From: Sphaerisporangium fuscum
GTDB taxonomy: Bacteria; Actinomycetota; Actinomycetes; Streptosporangiales; Streptosporangiaceae
DNA length: 64,000 bases
Assembly (NCBI RefSeq): GCF_018531465.1
Contig: NZ_JAHDTF010000022.1
Coordinates: 124,001-188,000, forward strand
Reading direction: 5' to 3'
The notes below the pieces were generated by a model. It was not told the DNA's origin. It did no database searches and was given only the letters and a program-made list of their open reading frames with translations. The position numbers were made by a program, and so were the translations under genes. Of this stretch, positions 27,387-40,320 are shown piece after piece (the stretch's first letter is position 1; the number at the start of each line of letters is the position of its first letter).

Positions 27387-27962
27387 TCAGCCCAGGTCGA
27401 TGTGGTGTACTCGGGTGTCCGTGTCGCCGGGGCGCCTCGGCGCGGCGGGCCTGGACACGGCGTCGACGGCCTGGCGGAACGCGGCGAGGAGCTCCCCGCC
27501 GGCCGCGATCAGGTGGTCGGTGACGTCGCCGCCGGCCTCACGCCGTGCCGCCTTCAACCGGCATACGGGGCAAGCACGACAAATGTACTCATCATCGTCA
27601 TGCCCGGCCACCGCCTCACTCCACACGTCTCCGGCCGCGCGGTCGCCGCCGCCGAAGACCTGTCCCAGCCCGTGGCCGAGGCCGCTCACGCCGCCCTTGA
27701 CGACGCCTTTGCCCAGCTCGCGGCCCACCCGCTCCTGCAGGCTGTCGAACAGCTTGCGGGCCTCCTGCGCCATCGCCCCGAGCGGGTCGTGCCCCTCGCC
27801 GGGCTCCCGGGACGGCCCGCCGCCGGACGCGCGCTCGTCGTCGCGCCGGTCGGACCGCTCACTCTCGGCACGCCGCTCGGCGTCACGCCGCCTGAACCAC
27901 TCTTCGCGGTCGCTCGCGCGCCCGTTCTCGGACACGCCGCTGTTGTCACTCATCTCGGTCAT
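27387..27962 (-). CDS. DUF5304-like protein upstream of glucokinase
   Basis: This 191-residue protein starts with the ATG at 27962, which shares its A-T with the TGA of the ArsA-like gene (TGATG), so translation is coupled. The N-terminal 75 residues are charged and low in complexity (RRRDAERRAESERSDRRDD). The middle has a glycine-rich helix region and the C-terminal third carries CRACPVC, a possible metal-binding CxxCxxC, followed by GGDVTDHLIAAGGELL. I recognise it as the conserved actinobacterial protein found before glkA; the Streptomyces counterpart has been reported to affect glkA expression, but its biochemical role is not established. Confidence 0.8.
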   Translation of the reverse strand: MTEMSDNSGVSENGRASDREEWFRRRDAERRAESERSDRRDDERASGGGPSREPGEGHDPLGAMAQEARKLFDSLQERVGRELGKGVVKGGVSGLGHGLGQVFGGGDRAAGDVWSEAVAGHDDDEYICRACPVCRLKAARREAGGDVTDHLIAAGGELLAAFRQAVDAVSRPAAPRRPGDTDTRVHHIDLG

Positions 27963-29146
27963 CACGCCCCTCCTGCCTCGAACCGTACCCGGAGGCGGCC
28001 GTCGCGGAGCGCCGCGTCGCGAACGGATCGGCGGGCGAGCCCGGCCGGTAGCGTGATGACGCGGCGGTAGGACCCGGCGGTGACGATGAGGTCGTCGCCC
28101 TTGCGGCCCAGGTCGACCTCGCTCCGGTCGGCCAGGGGCAGGGCGAGGCTGAGCTCCTGCACGCCGCCCTCGGAGCGGACGGTCAGCGGCGGCTCTCCGG
28201 ACGGCGGGGCGAAGGGGTCGGCGCCGTCGTACAGCTCCTCGCCGAGCGCGGCGAGCGCCTCCGGCCCGATGGGCTCGGCGGGCAGGTAGGGCACGGTGTG
28301 GACGGGCAGCGGCGCGAACGACTCCTGCACCGCGCCGAGGTGCCTGGCCTGGGCCTCCACCCAGCCGCGCCGCCATTCGTCGCAGCCCTCGGAAGGGAAG
28401 ACGCGGTTGGCCACGACGGCGTCGACGCGGTAGCCGTACAGGCTGAGGGAGGTGAAGGTGCGGCGGGCCTCGGCGACCACGACGGCCTCGGGGGTCAGCA
28501 CCAGCCGCACCGAGGCGTCGTCGCCGGTCAGAAGGTCGCGCACGCCCATCAGGCCGGTGTGCAGCCGCTCCCCCGCGCTGACGACCGCGTCGTCGGGCAC
28601 GCTGATGCGGGCGACGTGCCGCACCACGGGCCCGATCGCCCGGATCAGCCGGCGCCCGGCGGGCAGCAGGCGGTTGACGTGCCAGTCGAGGGCCTCGGGC
28701 AGGGCGAGCAGGCGCAGCGTCTCGGCGGTCGGGGCGCAGTCGACGACCACGACGTCCCACCGGCCGGTGCGCGCCTGCTCGCGCAGCTCCAGCAGCGCGA
28801 TGACCTCCTCGGCGCCCGGCAGCACCGTGAGCTCCTCGGAGGTCACGTCGTCGAGCCCGAGCTCGGCCAGCACCCCCCTGGCGTACCGCTGCAGGTCGCC
28901 CCAGTGGCGTTCGAGGGCGCGCTGGGTGTCGACCTGCTGGAGGTGCAGCCCGGGGGCCACCTCGGAGGGCTCCCGCGAGCCGGGCACGCCGAGGGCGTCG
29001 GCCAGGGAGTGGGCGGTGTCGGTGGAGACCACGAGCGTCTTGCGGCCCCGGCGGGCGGCGAGGGTGGCCGTCGCGGCGGCGACGGTCGTCTTGCCCACGC
29101 CCCCTTTGCCGGTGAACAGCAGGATCCTCGGGGCCGCCTCGCTCAT
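27962..29146 (-). CDS. ArsA-like ATPase with C-terminal HSP20-like domain
   Basis: The 394-residue protein has the deviant Walker A of the ArsA/GET3 family (FTGKGGVGKTT, residues 11-21), VVSTDTAHSLADALG, and VVVVDCAPTAETLRLL as the Walker B region. The last 80 residues (SLALPLADRSEVDLGRKGDD... to the end) form an alpha-crystallin-like domain seen in actinobacterial and cyanobacterial ArsA proteins. There are no ars resistance genes here and no arsenite-binding cysteine cluster, so arsenite pumping is unlikely. It is the counterpart of Rv2184c. The ATG at 29146 overlaps the SRPBCC stop. Confidence 0.9.
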   Translation of the reverse strand: MSEAAPRILLFTGKGGVGKTTVAAATATLAARRGRKTLVVSTDTAHSLADALGVPGSREPSEVAPGLHLQQVDTQRALERHWGDLQRYARGVLAELGLDDVTSEELTVLPGAEEVIALLELREQARTGRWDVVVVDCAPTAETLRLLALPEALDWHVNRLLPAGRRLIRAIGPVVRHVARISVPDDAVVSAGERLHTGLMGVRDLLTGDDASVRLVLTPEAVVVAEARRTFTSLSLYGYRVDAVVANRVFPSEGCDEWRRGWVEAQARHLGAVQESFAPLPVHTVPYLPAEPIGPEALAALGEELYDGADPFAPPSGEPPLTVRSEGGVQELSLALPLADRSEVDLGRKGDDLIVTAGSYRRVITLPAGLARRSVRDAALRDGRLRVRFEAGGA

Positions 29147-29580
29147 CGGCCCTCGACTCGCTTCTTGAGCCCCTTGAGCGCGGTGTCGACGATGACCTTC
29201 TCGGCCTTGCGCTTGATCATGCCGATCATCGGCACCTTGAGGTCGACGGCCAGCTCGTAGGTCACCTCGGTGCCGCCGGTCCCGGGGACCAGCCGGTAGC
29301 TGCCGGTGAGCGCCGACAGCATCTTGCCGGGCTGGACCACCTGCCAGTCGACCTCCTCGTCGCCCTGCCAGCGGTAGCCGAGGACGTACTCGTCCCTGAT
29401 CACCCCGGCGTCGAGGACGAACCGGACGGTGGCCGGACGGCCGTCGTCGCCCACGGTGAGGACCTCGGCGGCCTTCACCTGGTCGGCCCACTCGGGGTAG
29501 GCGGCGAAGTCGGCGATGACCTCCGTGATGGCCGCCGGATCGGCGCCGATCGTGATGCTGGACGTGGTGCGATCAGCCAT
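29143..29580 (-). CDS. SRPBCC (START-like) ligand-binding protein
   Basis: This 145-residue cytoplasmic protein has the polyketide cyclase/SRPBCC pattern: ADFAAYPEWADQVKAAEVL at the start, GYRWQGDEEVDWQV in the middle and a long C-terminal helix (KRKAEKVIVDTALKGLKKRVEGR). SRPBCC proteins form a deep hydrophobic pocket for lipids or other apolar ligands. It corresponds to Rv2185c and is the first gene of the operon with the ArsA-like ATPase, with which it overlaps by four bases. The ATG at 29580 is preferred; GTG/ATG codons 8-13 codons upstream are in frame. A shared role in handling a hydrophobic molecule is plausible but unproven. Confidence 0.88.
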   Translation of the reverse strand: MADRTTSSITIGADPAAITEVIADFAAYPEWADQVKAAEVLTVGDDGRPATVRFVLDAGVIRDEYVLGYRWQGDEEVDWQVVQPGKMLSALTGSYRLVPGTGGTEVTYELAVDLKVPMIGMIKRKAEKVIVDTALKGLKKRVEGR

Positions 29581-29648
29581 GGGCTTACCGTACTCGTTCA
29601 CCATGCCGTCGCGAACGCCCCAGGGGCCGATCTCGGCGGTGCGCCTGT

Positions 29649-30416
29649 TCACAGATCGAGCGCGAAGGGGCGGCCCCGGCCGCGGAAGTGGCCGACGTTG
29701 AGGCATTCGGTGCGGCCGATGCGGGTGCGGGCCGCCAGCGGCTGGTGCACGTGGCCGAACAGCGCGTACCTCGGCTGGGTCTTCCTGATCGCCTCCAGCG
29801 TGGCCTCGCTGCCCCTTTCGAACCGCCGCGCCACCACGTCGTACAGCAGCTCGGGGACGGCCGGCGGGATGTGGCAGCAGAGCACGTCGACGGCGCCGAC
29901 CGCCTCGACCTTGCGGGCGAACTCCTCGTCGTCGATCTCGTTGGGCGTGCGGTAGCGGGTGCGCAGGCCGCCGCCGACGAACCCGAACGTCAGGCCGCCG
30001 ATCTCGGCGATCTGGCCGTCGAGGACGTGGTGGCCGTCCCTGACGTAGTCGCCCCACAGCGCGGGCAGGTCGACGTTGCCGTAGGTGAGGTAGGCAGGGG
30101 TGGGCATGGCCGCGAAGATGCGGCGGTACTGGTCGCGTACGGTGCGCTCGATGTGCTCACGGGGGTCGCCGCCCAGGCTCGCCCACAGGGCGGCCGACAT
30201 GGTGCGGGCCTCGTCGAAGCGGCCGGCGGTGCGCAGCCGGATGAACTCCGAGGCCCGCTCGGCGCCGAACAGCTCGGCGAAGATGCCCTGGGAGTGGTCG
30301 GCGTAGTCGACGAAAAGGATCAGATCGCCGAGGCAGACGAGCGCGTCGGCGCCCTCCCCGGCCCGGGAGAGGGCGTCCGCGCGCCCGTGGACGTCGCTGA
30401 CGACATGGACCCGCAT
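29649..30416 (-). CDS. metallophosphoesterase
   Basis: The calcineurin-like motifs are all present in order: SDVHGR, VCLGDLI, TYGNVDL (GNxD in place of GNHD), CCHIPP and FGHVHQP, so a di-metal centre should form. With the ATG at 30416 the protein has 255 residues. A TACGAT hexamer at 30429-30424 ends seven bases before this ATG and there is no ribosome-binding site, which fits a leaderless mRNA; the upstream ATG at 30425 would fall before the start of such a transcript. The substrate is unknown. It is transcribed away from the acyl-CoA synthetase gene. Confidence 0.88.
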   Translation of the reverse strand: MRVHVVSDVHGRADALSRAGEGADALVCLGDLILFVDYADHSQGIFAELFGAERASEFIRLRTAGRFDEARTMSAALWASLGGDPREHIERTVRDQYRRIFAAMPTPAYLTYGNVDLPALWGDYVRDGHHVLDGQIAEIGGLTFGFVGGGLRTRYRTPNEIDDEEFARKVEAVGAVDVLCCHIPPAVPELLYDVVARRFERGSEATLEAIRKTQPRYALFGHVHQPLAARTRIGRTECLNVGHFRGRGRPFALDL

Positions 30417-30511
30417 GACGGACATCGTAGTACCGGCCGGCAACCCGACCTAGCGCTTGGGTAAGCAGGGACGACACGCGCGGCGTCACCTCCGAGCGAC
30501 GGCGCCCCGCC

Positions 30512-30592
30512 ACTTGACACTGATAGCGTGGATTTGCCCTTGATAAAGGGTCGGTGACGTGTCTACCCATGCGTAACTTGACGCGGTAGCGT
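30512..30592. repeat. pair of direct repeats upstream of the acyl-CoA synthetase gene
   Basis: ACTTGACACTGATAGCGT at 30512-30529 and ACTTGACGCGGTAGCGT at 30576-30592 differ by one deletion and two substitutions and are 64 bases apart. They lie 54-135 bases upstream of the GTG start. They may be binding sites of a regulator; TTGAC and TAGCGT are too close together to be one promoter. Confidence 0.5.
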
Positions 30593-30645
30593 CCAGGCTG
30601 CCCCGACCGAAAACCGCCATGATGCGTGCGCCCAGAGGAGTGACC

Positions 30646-32445
30646 GTGCGCGAGTACAGCGTTCCCGTGCTGGTTGACGTGCCGGCATCCGCCAACTGTG
30701 CCGACACCGTTTTCACCCGCGGCGAGCAGGAGCCCGACGCCGTGATGATCAGCCGGAAGATCGGCGAGGTCTGGACCGACGTCACGGCGGCGCAGTTCCG
30801 TGACCAGGTCGCCGCGACGGCCAAGGGCCTGATCGAGGCGGGGATCGAGCCGGGCGACCGCGTCGCCCTCATGTCGCGCACCCGGTACGAGTGGACGGTC
30901 CTCGACTACGCCATCTGGGCGGCCGGCGGCGTGGGCGTGCCGATCTACGAGACCTCCTCCGCCGACCAGGTCGAGTGGATCCTCAGCGACAGCGGCGTCA
31001 AGGGCGTGATCGTCGAGAGCGCGGCACACGAGGAGACGGTGGCGCGGGCCCTCGCCGAGGCCGACGCCAAGCCGAAGGTCTGGTGCGTCGACTCCGGCGC
31101 GCTCGGCGAGCTCTCGGCGGCCGGCGCCGACATCCCCGAGGAGACCCTCAAGGAGCGCCGCCTCGACCGGGGCGGCCACGACCTGGCCACGATCATCTAC
31201 ACCTCCGGCACCACCGGACGCCCCAAGGGCTGCCGCCTCACCCACGACAACCTGCTGTTCACCGCGCGCAACGTCGCCAACGGGCCGCTGGAGGCGCTGT
31301 TCGAGGTCGAGGGGCGCGCCGCGCTGCTGTTCCTGCCGCTGGCGCACAGCTTCGCGCGGATCATCCAGATCGTCCTGATCGAGACCGGCACGGTGCTCGC
31401 CCACACCCCCAACATGAAGAACATCGCGCCCGACCTGCAGGCGTTCAAGCCGACCTTCCTGCTCGGCGTGCCCCGGGTGTTCGAGAAGGTCTACAACGCC
31501 GCCGAGCAGAAGGCCCTCGCCGGAGGCGGGCTCAAGGCCAAGATCTTCAAGCGGGCGGTCGAGGTCGCGGTCGAGTGGAGCCGCGAGGAGGGCAGCGGCG
31601 GCGCGGGGCTCGCGACCAACCTCAGGCGCGGGCTGTTCGACAAGCTGGTGTACGGCAAGCTGCGCGCCGCGACCGGCGGCCGGCTGAACGCGGCGGTGTC
31701 CGGCGGCTCCGCCCTCGGCGAGCGGCTCGGGCTGTTCTTCAAGGGAGCGGGCATCGAGGTCTTCGAGGGCTGGGGCCTGACCGAGACCTCCGCCCCCTCG
31801 ACGGTCAACATCCCGGGCGCCAACAAGATCGGCACGGTCGGAAAGCCCTTCCCCGGCGTCTCGCTCCGGATCGCCGACGACGGCGAGATCCTCGTCAAGG
31901 GCCGGCACATCTTCGCGGGCTACTGGAACAACGAGAAGGCCACCGCCGAGGCCATCGACGCCGAGGGCTGGTTCCACACCGGCGACGTCGGCGAGCTCGA
32001 CAAGGACGGCTACCTGCGCATCACCGGCCGCAAGAAGGAGCTCATCGTCACCGCCGCCGGCAAGAACGTCGCGCCGGGCCCCCTGGAGGACCGCATCCGG
32101 GCCAACCCGCTGGTCAGCCAGGCCCTGGTGATCGGCGACAACCGGCCCTTCGTCGCCGCCCTGGTCACGCTCGACGCCGACGCGCTCGAACAGTGGAAGA
32201 CCGCCAACGGCAGGTCCGGCGCCTCGCTGGAAGAGCTGCGCACCGACCCGGCGATCGTCGCCGCCGTCCAGTCCGCGGTCGACGAGGCCAACACCCTGGT
32301 CTCCAAGGCCGAGCAGGTGAAGAAGTTCGTCATCCTGCCCACCGACTGGACCGAGGAGAGCAAGCACCTCACGCCGTCCATGAAGGTCAAGCGCGGCATG
32401 GTGCTCCGCGACTTCGCCAAGGAGATCGACGAGCTCTACGGCTGA
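30646..32445 (+). CDS. fadD15: long-chain fatty-acid--CoA ligase, FadD15-like
   Basis: The GTG at 30646 has a strong site AGAGGAG five bases upstream and gives 599 residues; the in-frame ATG at 30619 has none. Adenylate-forming-enzyme motifs are present: IIYTSGTTGRPKGCRLTH (P-loop), GWGLTETSAP, YWNNEKATAEA, WFHTGDVGELDKDGYL and the GRKKELIV hinge. The C-terminal catalytic lysine lies in SMKVKRGMV. The enzyme activates long-chain fatty acids to acyl-CoA via acyl-AMP. It corresponds to Rv2187 in the conserved block. A perfect terminator follows 29 bases after the stop, so it is a single-gene transcript. Confidence 0.93.
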   Translation: MREYSVPVLVDVPASANCADTVFTRGEQEPDAVMISRKIGEVWTDVTAAQFRDQVAATAKGLIEAGIEPGDRVALMSRTRYEWTVLDYAIWAAGGVGVPIYETSSADQVEWILSDSGVKGVIVESAAHEETVARALAEADAKPKVWCVDSGALGELSAAGADIPEETLKERRLDRGGHDLATIIYTSGTTGRPKGCRLTHDNLLFTARNVANGPLEALFEVEGRAALLFLPLAHSFARIIQIVLIETGTVLAHTPNMKNIAPDLQAFKPTFLLGVPRVFEKVYNAAEQKALAGGGLKAKIFKRAVEVAVEWSREEGSGGAGLATNLRRGLFDKLVYGKLRAATGGRLNAAVSGGSALGERLGLFFKGAGIEVFEGWGLTETSAPSTVNIPGANKIGTVGKPFPGVSLRIADDGEILVKGRHIFAGYWNNEKATAEAIDAEGWFHTGDVGELDKDGYLRITGRKKELIVTAAGKNVAPGPLEDRIRANPLVSQALVIGDNRPFVAALVTLDADALEQWKTANGRSGASLEELRTDPAIVAAVQSAVDEANTLVSKAEQVKKFVILPTDWTEESKHLTPSMKVKRGMVLRDFAKEIDELYG

Positions 32446-32473
32446 CCCGCGCCCCCGCCGCCGAGCGGACATC

Positions 32474-32512
32474 CGGCGACCGTACGGCCCCGCGCCGTCC
32501 GGTCGCCGTTTT
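32474..32512 (+). terminator. rho-independent terminator of the acyl-CoA synthetase gene
   Basis: Perfect 9-base arms CGGCGACCG (32474-32482) and CGGTCGCCG (32500-32508) are extended inside by ACGGC (32484-32488) and GCCGT (32494-32498), with a CCCGC loop, and are followed by TTTT at 32509-32512. This is the best intrinsic terminator in the window. Confidence 0.9.
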
Positions 32513-32645
32513 CGTGTGCCCATATTTCTCCGCAAAGGTCGGATGACTGGCCCTTGCCCAGCCATCCGCGTATCACGTCACACTTCGATATCGGGGGTTG
32601 GGAAAAGTCCTTAACCATCTTGACCGGGCGCGCCCGCAGCATGTG

Positions 32646-32662
32646 AAGTGGTCCTACCACTT
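32646..32662. promoter_or_regulatory. perfect palindromic operator upstream of a sugar ABC operon
   Basis: AAGTGGT-CCT-ACCACTT: 7-base perfect arms with a 3-base centre, 113 bases before the GTG of the binding-protein gene. The half-site resembles those of GntR/HutC-type regulators of amino-sugar uptake (DasR and NagR sites are AGTGGTCTAGACCACT-like), with one base less between the arms. No regulator gene lies next to it. Confidence 0.6.
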
Positions 32663-32774
32663 TCTGGCAAGACTCTTTACCGACCGGCGAGACACGGGCC
32701 CGGCCCCCCTCGAGGTCGGATGAATCGACCGTGGAGAGTCCGGTGTCACCGGCCGGTCGAGAAGGGTGGGCACA

Positions 32775-34079
32775 GTGAGAAGAAGCCTCGCGTTCGGTGC
32801 CGCGGCACTCGCCGTCCTCGCCGGGCTGAGCGCCTGTTCGAGCGACACCTCCGATGGAAGGTCGTCATCGTCCTCCGGCGCGTCCGGCGGCCAGAAGAAG
32901 GTGACGTTCCTCGTCTTCCCGACACCGAACCTGCCCCAGTCGTACTGGGCCGAACAGGTCAAGCGGGTCACCGACAAGAACCCGGACCTGGACGTCGAAC
33001 TGGTGCCCGCGCCGTCGGCCGCCGACCGCAACGACTACGCCAAGCAGCTCGCCGCCTCCGGGCAGCTCCCCGACGTGCAGGTCGGCATGCAGGACCTGCT
33101 CGGCCTCGGCCCGCACCTGGCCACCTGGAGCCCCGAGGAGCTCAAGGACTTCCTCTGCCCGGCCTGCGGCGCCGTCAACGGCAAGGTGGTGCAGCTGCCG
33201 ACCAACACCCAGACGATCCCGAACGTCTACTACAACAAGAAGCTGTTCGCCAAGGCCGGCATCGGCCGGCCGCCCACGACCTACCGGGAACTGCTGGACG
33301 ACGCCGCCAAGCTCAAGGCCGGCGGCATCGCGCCGTTCGTGATCGGCGGCGCCGCCGACGGCGCGTTCGTCGCCTCCCAGGCCTGGACCGGCATCCTCGC
33401 CGGCGACCTGTACGCCAAGACGCCCGACTGGATGGCCAGGCGGCGCGCCGGGACCGTCAAGTTCACCGACCCCGACTTCGCCGCGGCCGCCCGGAAGTAC
33501 GCCGGCCTCGTGGCCCAGGGATACATCGACAAGCGGCAGCTCTCCCAGGACTACCCCGCCACCCAGGCGGCGTTCCTCGCGGGCAAGGGCGCGATGTACC
33601 CGATGGGCAGCTGGTTCGCCGCCGGCGCCGACAAGTCCGGCATCAAGCAGGACATCGGGGTCTTCCCCTGGCCCAGCGACGACGGCGCCCTGCACCTGCC
33701 CACGTTCACCGGCGGCGGCCTGTCGGTCAGCGCCGAGGCCAAGGACATGGCGGCGGCCAAGAAGTTCGCGCTGGCCTTCCAGCTCGACAAGGACAACCTG
33801 GACGCCTCGGTGAAGGCCGACGCCCTCTTCCCCGCCGTCAAGGGCTACACCCCGCCCGCCGGCATGGGCCCGGTCTTCACCGCCACCTACGACCTGTGGC
33901 AGAAGGCCGTCCGGGAGAACGCGACCGTCCCGGCCTTCAGCTGGGAGGCGGGCGACGCCGCCCTGCTCCCCGGCATGCAGGGCAAGTTCTGGTCGTCCGC
34001 GCAGGACATCGTGTCGGGCAAGAAGACGGCCGACCAGGTGCTGTCCTTCCTCGACACCGAATGGGAGAAGTCGGGCTGA
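32775..34079 (+). CDS. sugar ABC transporter substrate-binding lipoprotein
   Basis: From the GTG at 32775 the product is 434 residues, with a lipoprotein signal peptide and lipobox LSAC (Cys near residue 21) followed by a Ser-rich linker. The rest is the extracellular solute-binding family 1 fold (LVFPTPNLPQSYWAEQ; YYNKKLFAKAGIGRPPTTYREL; FLAGKGAMYPMGSWF). These bind oligosaccharides or amino sugars. A GTG three codons upstream is also in frame, but its site would be too close. Two permease genes follow on the same strand; no ATPase gene is present. The palindrome at 32646-32662 probably controls it. Confidence 0.9.
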   Translation: MRRSLAFGAAALAVLAGLSACSSDTSDGRSSSSSGASGGQKKVTFLVFPTPNLPQSYWAEQVKRVTDKNPDLDVELVPAPSAADRNDYAKQLAASGQLPDVQVGMQDLLGLGPHLATWSPEELKDFLCPACGAVNGKVVQLPTNTQTIPNVYYNKKLFAKAGIGRPPTTYRELLDDAAKLKAGGIAPFVIGGAADGAFVASQAWTGILAGDLYAKTPDWMARRRAGTVKFTDPDFAAAARKYAGLVAQGYIDKRQLSQDYPATQAAFLAGKGAMYPMGSWFAAGADKSGIKQDIGVFPWPSDDGALHLPTFTGGGLSVSAEAKDMAAAKKFALAFQLDKDNLDASVKADALFPAVKGYTPPAGMGPVFTATYDLWQKAVRENATVPAFSWEAGDAALLPGMQGKFWSSAQDIVSGKKTADQVLSFLDTEWEKSG

Positions 34080-34134
34080 GTCCCGGCGCCGGCCGCGTCC
34101 CTCCGCAGGACCTACCAGACGAGGAGTTCGCCCC

Positions 34135-35085
34135 ATGGTCGCGGACGTCACCGCACCACCGGACAGACGGCACGCCGCCCCGAGGCCGGGCCGGCGGCGG
34201 GCCGGGAGGGCCACCGGGCCGAGGCTCGGCCACTTCCTGACCTTCGCCGGCCCGGGAACCCTCATCTACCTCTGCTTCGTGCTGCTGCCCATCATCATGA
34301 GCTTCTGGTACAGCCTCACGAACCAGAGCCTGCTGCGCCCGGACCCCCGGTTCGTGGGCCTGCGCAACTACGGGCTGCTGCTGAAGGACGAGACCTTCCT
34401 GGAGTCGCTGAAGGTCACCACGATCCTCACGTTGATCGTGGTGATCGTGCCGAACGTCCTCGGCGTCGCCATCGCGGTGCTGCTGGACCGGCGCGGCTGG
34501 CTCTACAACGCGCTGCGCGGCGTCTTCTTCACGCCGATGGTGATCAGCTCGGTCGTGATCAGCGTCGTCTGGACCCGCATCCTGGCCGACGACGGCCCGG
34601 TGAACCACGTGCTGCGCGCCGCCGGTGTCTCCGACCCGCCCGGCTGGCTCTCGGATCCGCAGATCGCGCTCTACTCGCTCTCGTCGATCGTCTGCTGGCA
34701 GATGCTGGGGTTCTGCGTGGTGGTCTACCTGGCCGGCCTGCAGGGCGTCCCGCAGGACCTGGCCGAGGCCGCCGCCATCGACGGCGCGGGGCCGGCGCGC
34801 AGGTTCTGGAGCGTCACCTGGCCGATGCTCGCGCCGGCGCTCACCATCAACACGGTGATGCTGCTGATCTCGGCCTTCAAGATCTTCGACCACGTGAAGG
34901 TGATCACCAACGGCGGGCCGGGCACCGGGACGACGGCCACGGTCGCGTTCGTCATCCTGCAGGAGGGCTTCGTCGAGAACCACACCGGTTACGCCTCCGC
35001 CGAGGCGGTCGTGATGCTCGTCGTCATCGCCACCCTGGCCGTCGTCGCGCTCAAGGTGCTCCAGCGCCGGGAGGTCCAGCTTTGA
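34135..35085 (+). CDS. sugar ABC transporter permease (MalF type)
   Basis: The 316-residue membrane protein has six hydrophobic spans after a basic N-terminus and the EAA loop EAAAIDGAGPARRFWSVTWPML, where the cytoplasmic ATPase docks. It belongs to the MalF/UgpA group. It follows the binding-protein gene by 55 bases and overlaps the next permease by four. The N-terminal 40 residues are Arg/Pro-rich and cytoplasmic. Confidence 0.92.
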   Translation: MVADVTAPPDRRHAAPRPGRRRAGRATGPRLGHFLTFAGPGTLIYLCFVLLPIIMSFWYSLTNQSLLRPDPRFVGLRNYGLLLKDETFLESLKVTTILTLIVVIVPNVLGVAIAVLLDRRGWLYNALRGVFFTPMVISSVVISVVWTRILADDGPVNHVLRAAGVSDPPGWLSDPQIALYSLSSIVCWQMLGFCVVVYLAGLQGVPQDLAEAAAIDGAGPARRFWSVTWPMLAPALTINTVMLLISAFKIFDHVKVITNGGPGTGTTATVAFVILQEGFVENHTGYASAEAVVMLVVIATLAVVALKVLQRREVQL

Positions 35086-35912
35086 CCCGCCCCACCGTCC
35101 CCTGGCTGCGGCCGCTCGCCGCGCTGGCGATCAGCGCCGTGTTCTTCTTCCCCCTGTACGTCGCCCTGGTCAACGTCTTCCGGCCCAGCGGCGAGGTCGC
35201 GGGCGACGCCATCTCACCGCCGATCCCCCCGACCCTGGACAACCTGCGCAACGTGCTGACCAACCCCGACAGCCTCTTCTGGCCGAGCCTGTGGACGAGC
35301 GTCGTGGTCACGGCCCTGTCCATCGTCATCCTGACCCTGCTGTCGGCGATGCTCGGGCACTACCTCGCGCGGAGCGCCGCCTGGTGGTCGCGCGGCATCA
35401 TGGTGCTGCTGCTGTGCGGGCTGATGATCCCGCCGCAGGTGATCCTCATCCCGGTTACCGAGGTGCTCAAGGGGCTGGGGCTGCTGTCGACGCTGCCGGG
35501 TCTGGTGCTGTTCAACATCGGCTACTACATCCCGTTCGGCGTGTTCGTCTTCAGCGGGTTCATGAAGGGCGTCCCCGTCGAGATCGAGGAGGCCGCCGCC
35601 ATCGACGGCGCGAGCCGCTGGTCGATCTTCTGGCGGGTCGTCTTCCCGCTGCTGCGGCCGGCCAGCGCGAGCGTGCTGATCTTCCTCGGCGTGTGGATCT
35701 GGAACGACTTCATCGACCCGCTCGTCCTGTTCGGCCCCGGCCGCGGCACCACGATCATGACGGGGATCTACCGCTCGCTCGGCCAGTACTCCTCCGACCT
35801 CGGCGGCGTGTTCGCGCTGATGTTCCTGGCGACCCTGCCCATCCTGGTCTTCTACCTGGCGCTGCAGAGCCAGTTCGTCAAGGGCCTGACCGGAGGCGCC
35901 ACCAAGGGCTGA
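35082..35912 (+). CDS. sugar ABC transporter permease (MalG type), TTG start
   Basis: The 276-residue partner permease of the MalG/UgpE group has six membrane spans and the EAA loop EEAAAIDGASRWSIFWRVVFPLL. It starts with TTG at 35082, which forms a TTGA overlap with the stop of the previous gene; GGGAGG a short way upstream supports this choice. The gene completes a three-gene importer with no ATP-binding subunit, so a shared MsiK-type ATPase encoded elsewhere is expected to energise it. Confidence 0.92.
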   Translation: MTRPTVPWLRPLAALAISAVFFFPLYVALVNVFRPSGEVAGDAISPPIPPTLDNLRNVLTNPDSLFWPSLWTSVVVTALSIVILTLLSAMLGHYLARSAAWWSRGIMVLLLCGLMIPPQVILIPVTEVLKGLGLLSTLPGLVLFNIGYYIPFGVFVFSGFMKGVPVEIEEAAAIDGASRWSIFWRVVFPLLRPASASVLIFLGVWIWNDFIDPLVLFGPGRGTTIMTGIYRSLGQYSSDLGGVFALMFLATLPILVFYLALQSQFVKGLTGGATKG

Positions 35913-35985
35913 CCCGGTTCCGGGAGAACGGCACGCCACGGCGGCGCCTGTTCCCTTCGCGGTCACGCGGGCAGTGCCCCGGGTC

Positions 35986-35993
35986 TATACGAT
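35986..35993 (+). promoter_or_regulatory. putative -10 region of the hybrid kinase gene
   Basis: TATACGAT at 35986-35993 is the most AT-rich stretch between the permease and kinase genes and carries a TACGAT hexamer like those before two other genes here. A transcript from about 36000 would exclude the in-frame GTG (35974) and ATG (35992) and favour the GTG at 36034. No good -35 is seen. Confidence 0.45.
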
Positions 35994-36033
35994 GGCTTGG
36001 CCAGCTGTTGGTCCGACCTCAAGGGTGGACATT

Positions 36034-40284
<4,251 letters not shown>

Positions 40285-40292
40285 GTTCCCGG

Positions 40293-40320
40293 GGCGGGCC
40301 GGGGAGGAGCCCGGCCCGCC
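40293..40320 (+). terminator. hairpin after the hybrid kinase gene
   Basis: Perfect 11-base arms GGCGGGCCGGG (40293-40303) and CCCGGCCCGCC (40310-40320) with a GAGGAG loop, nine bases after the kinase stop. No T tract. Confidence 0.7.

Noticed and set aside
27962..29146. Arsenite efflux ATPase
   Set aside because: No ars genes and no cysteine cluster; the HSP20-like C-terminus and the neighbours place it in the non-arsenic ArsA-like group.
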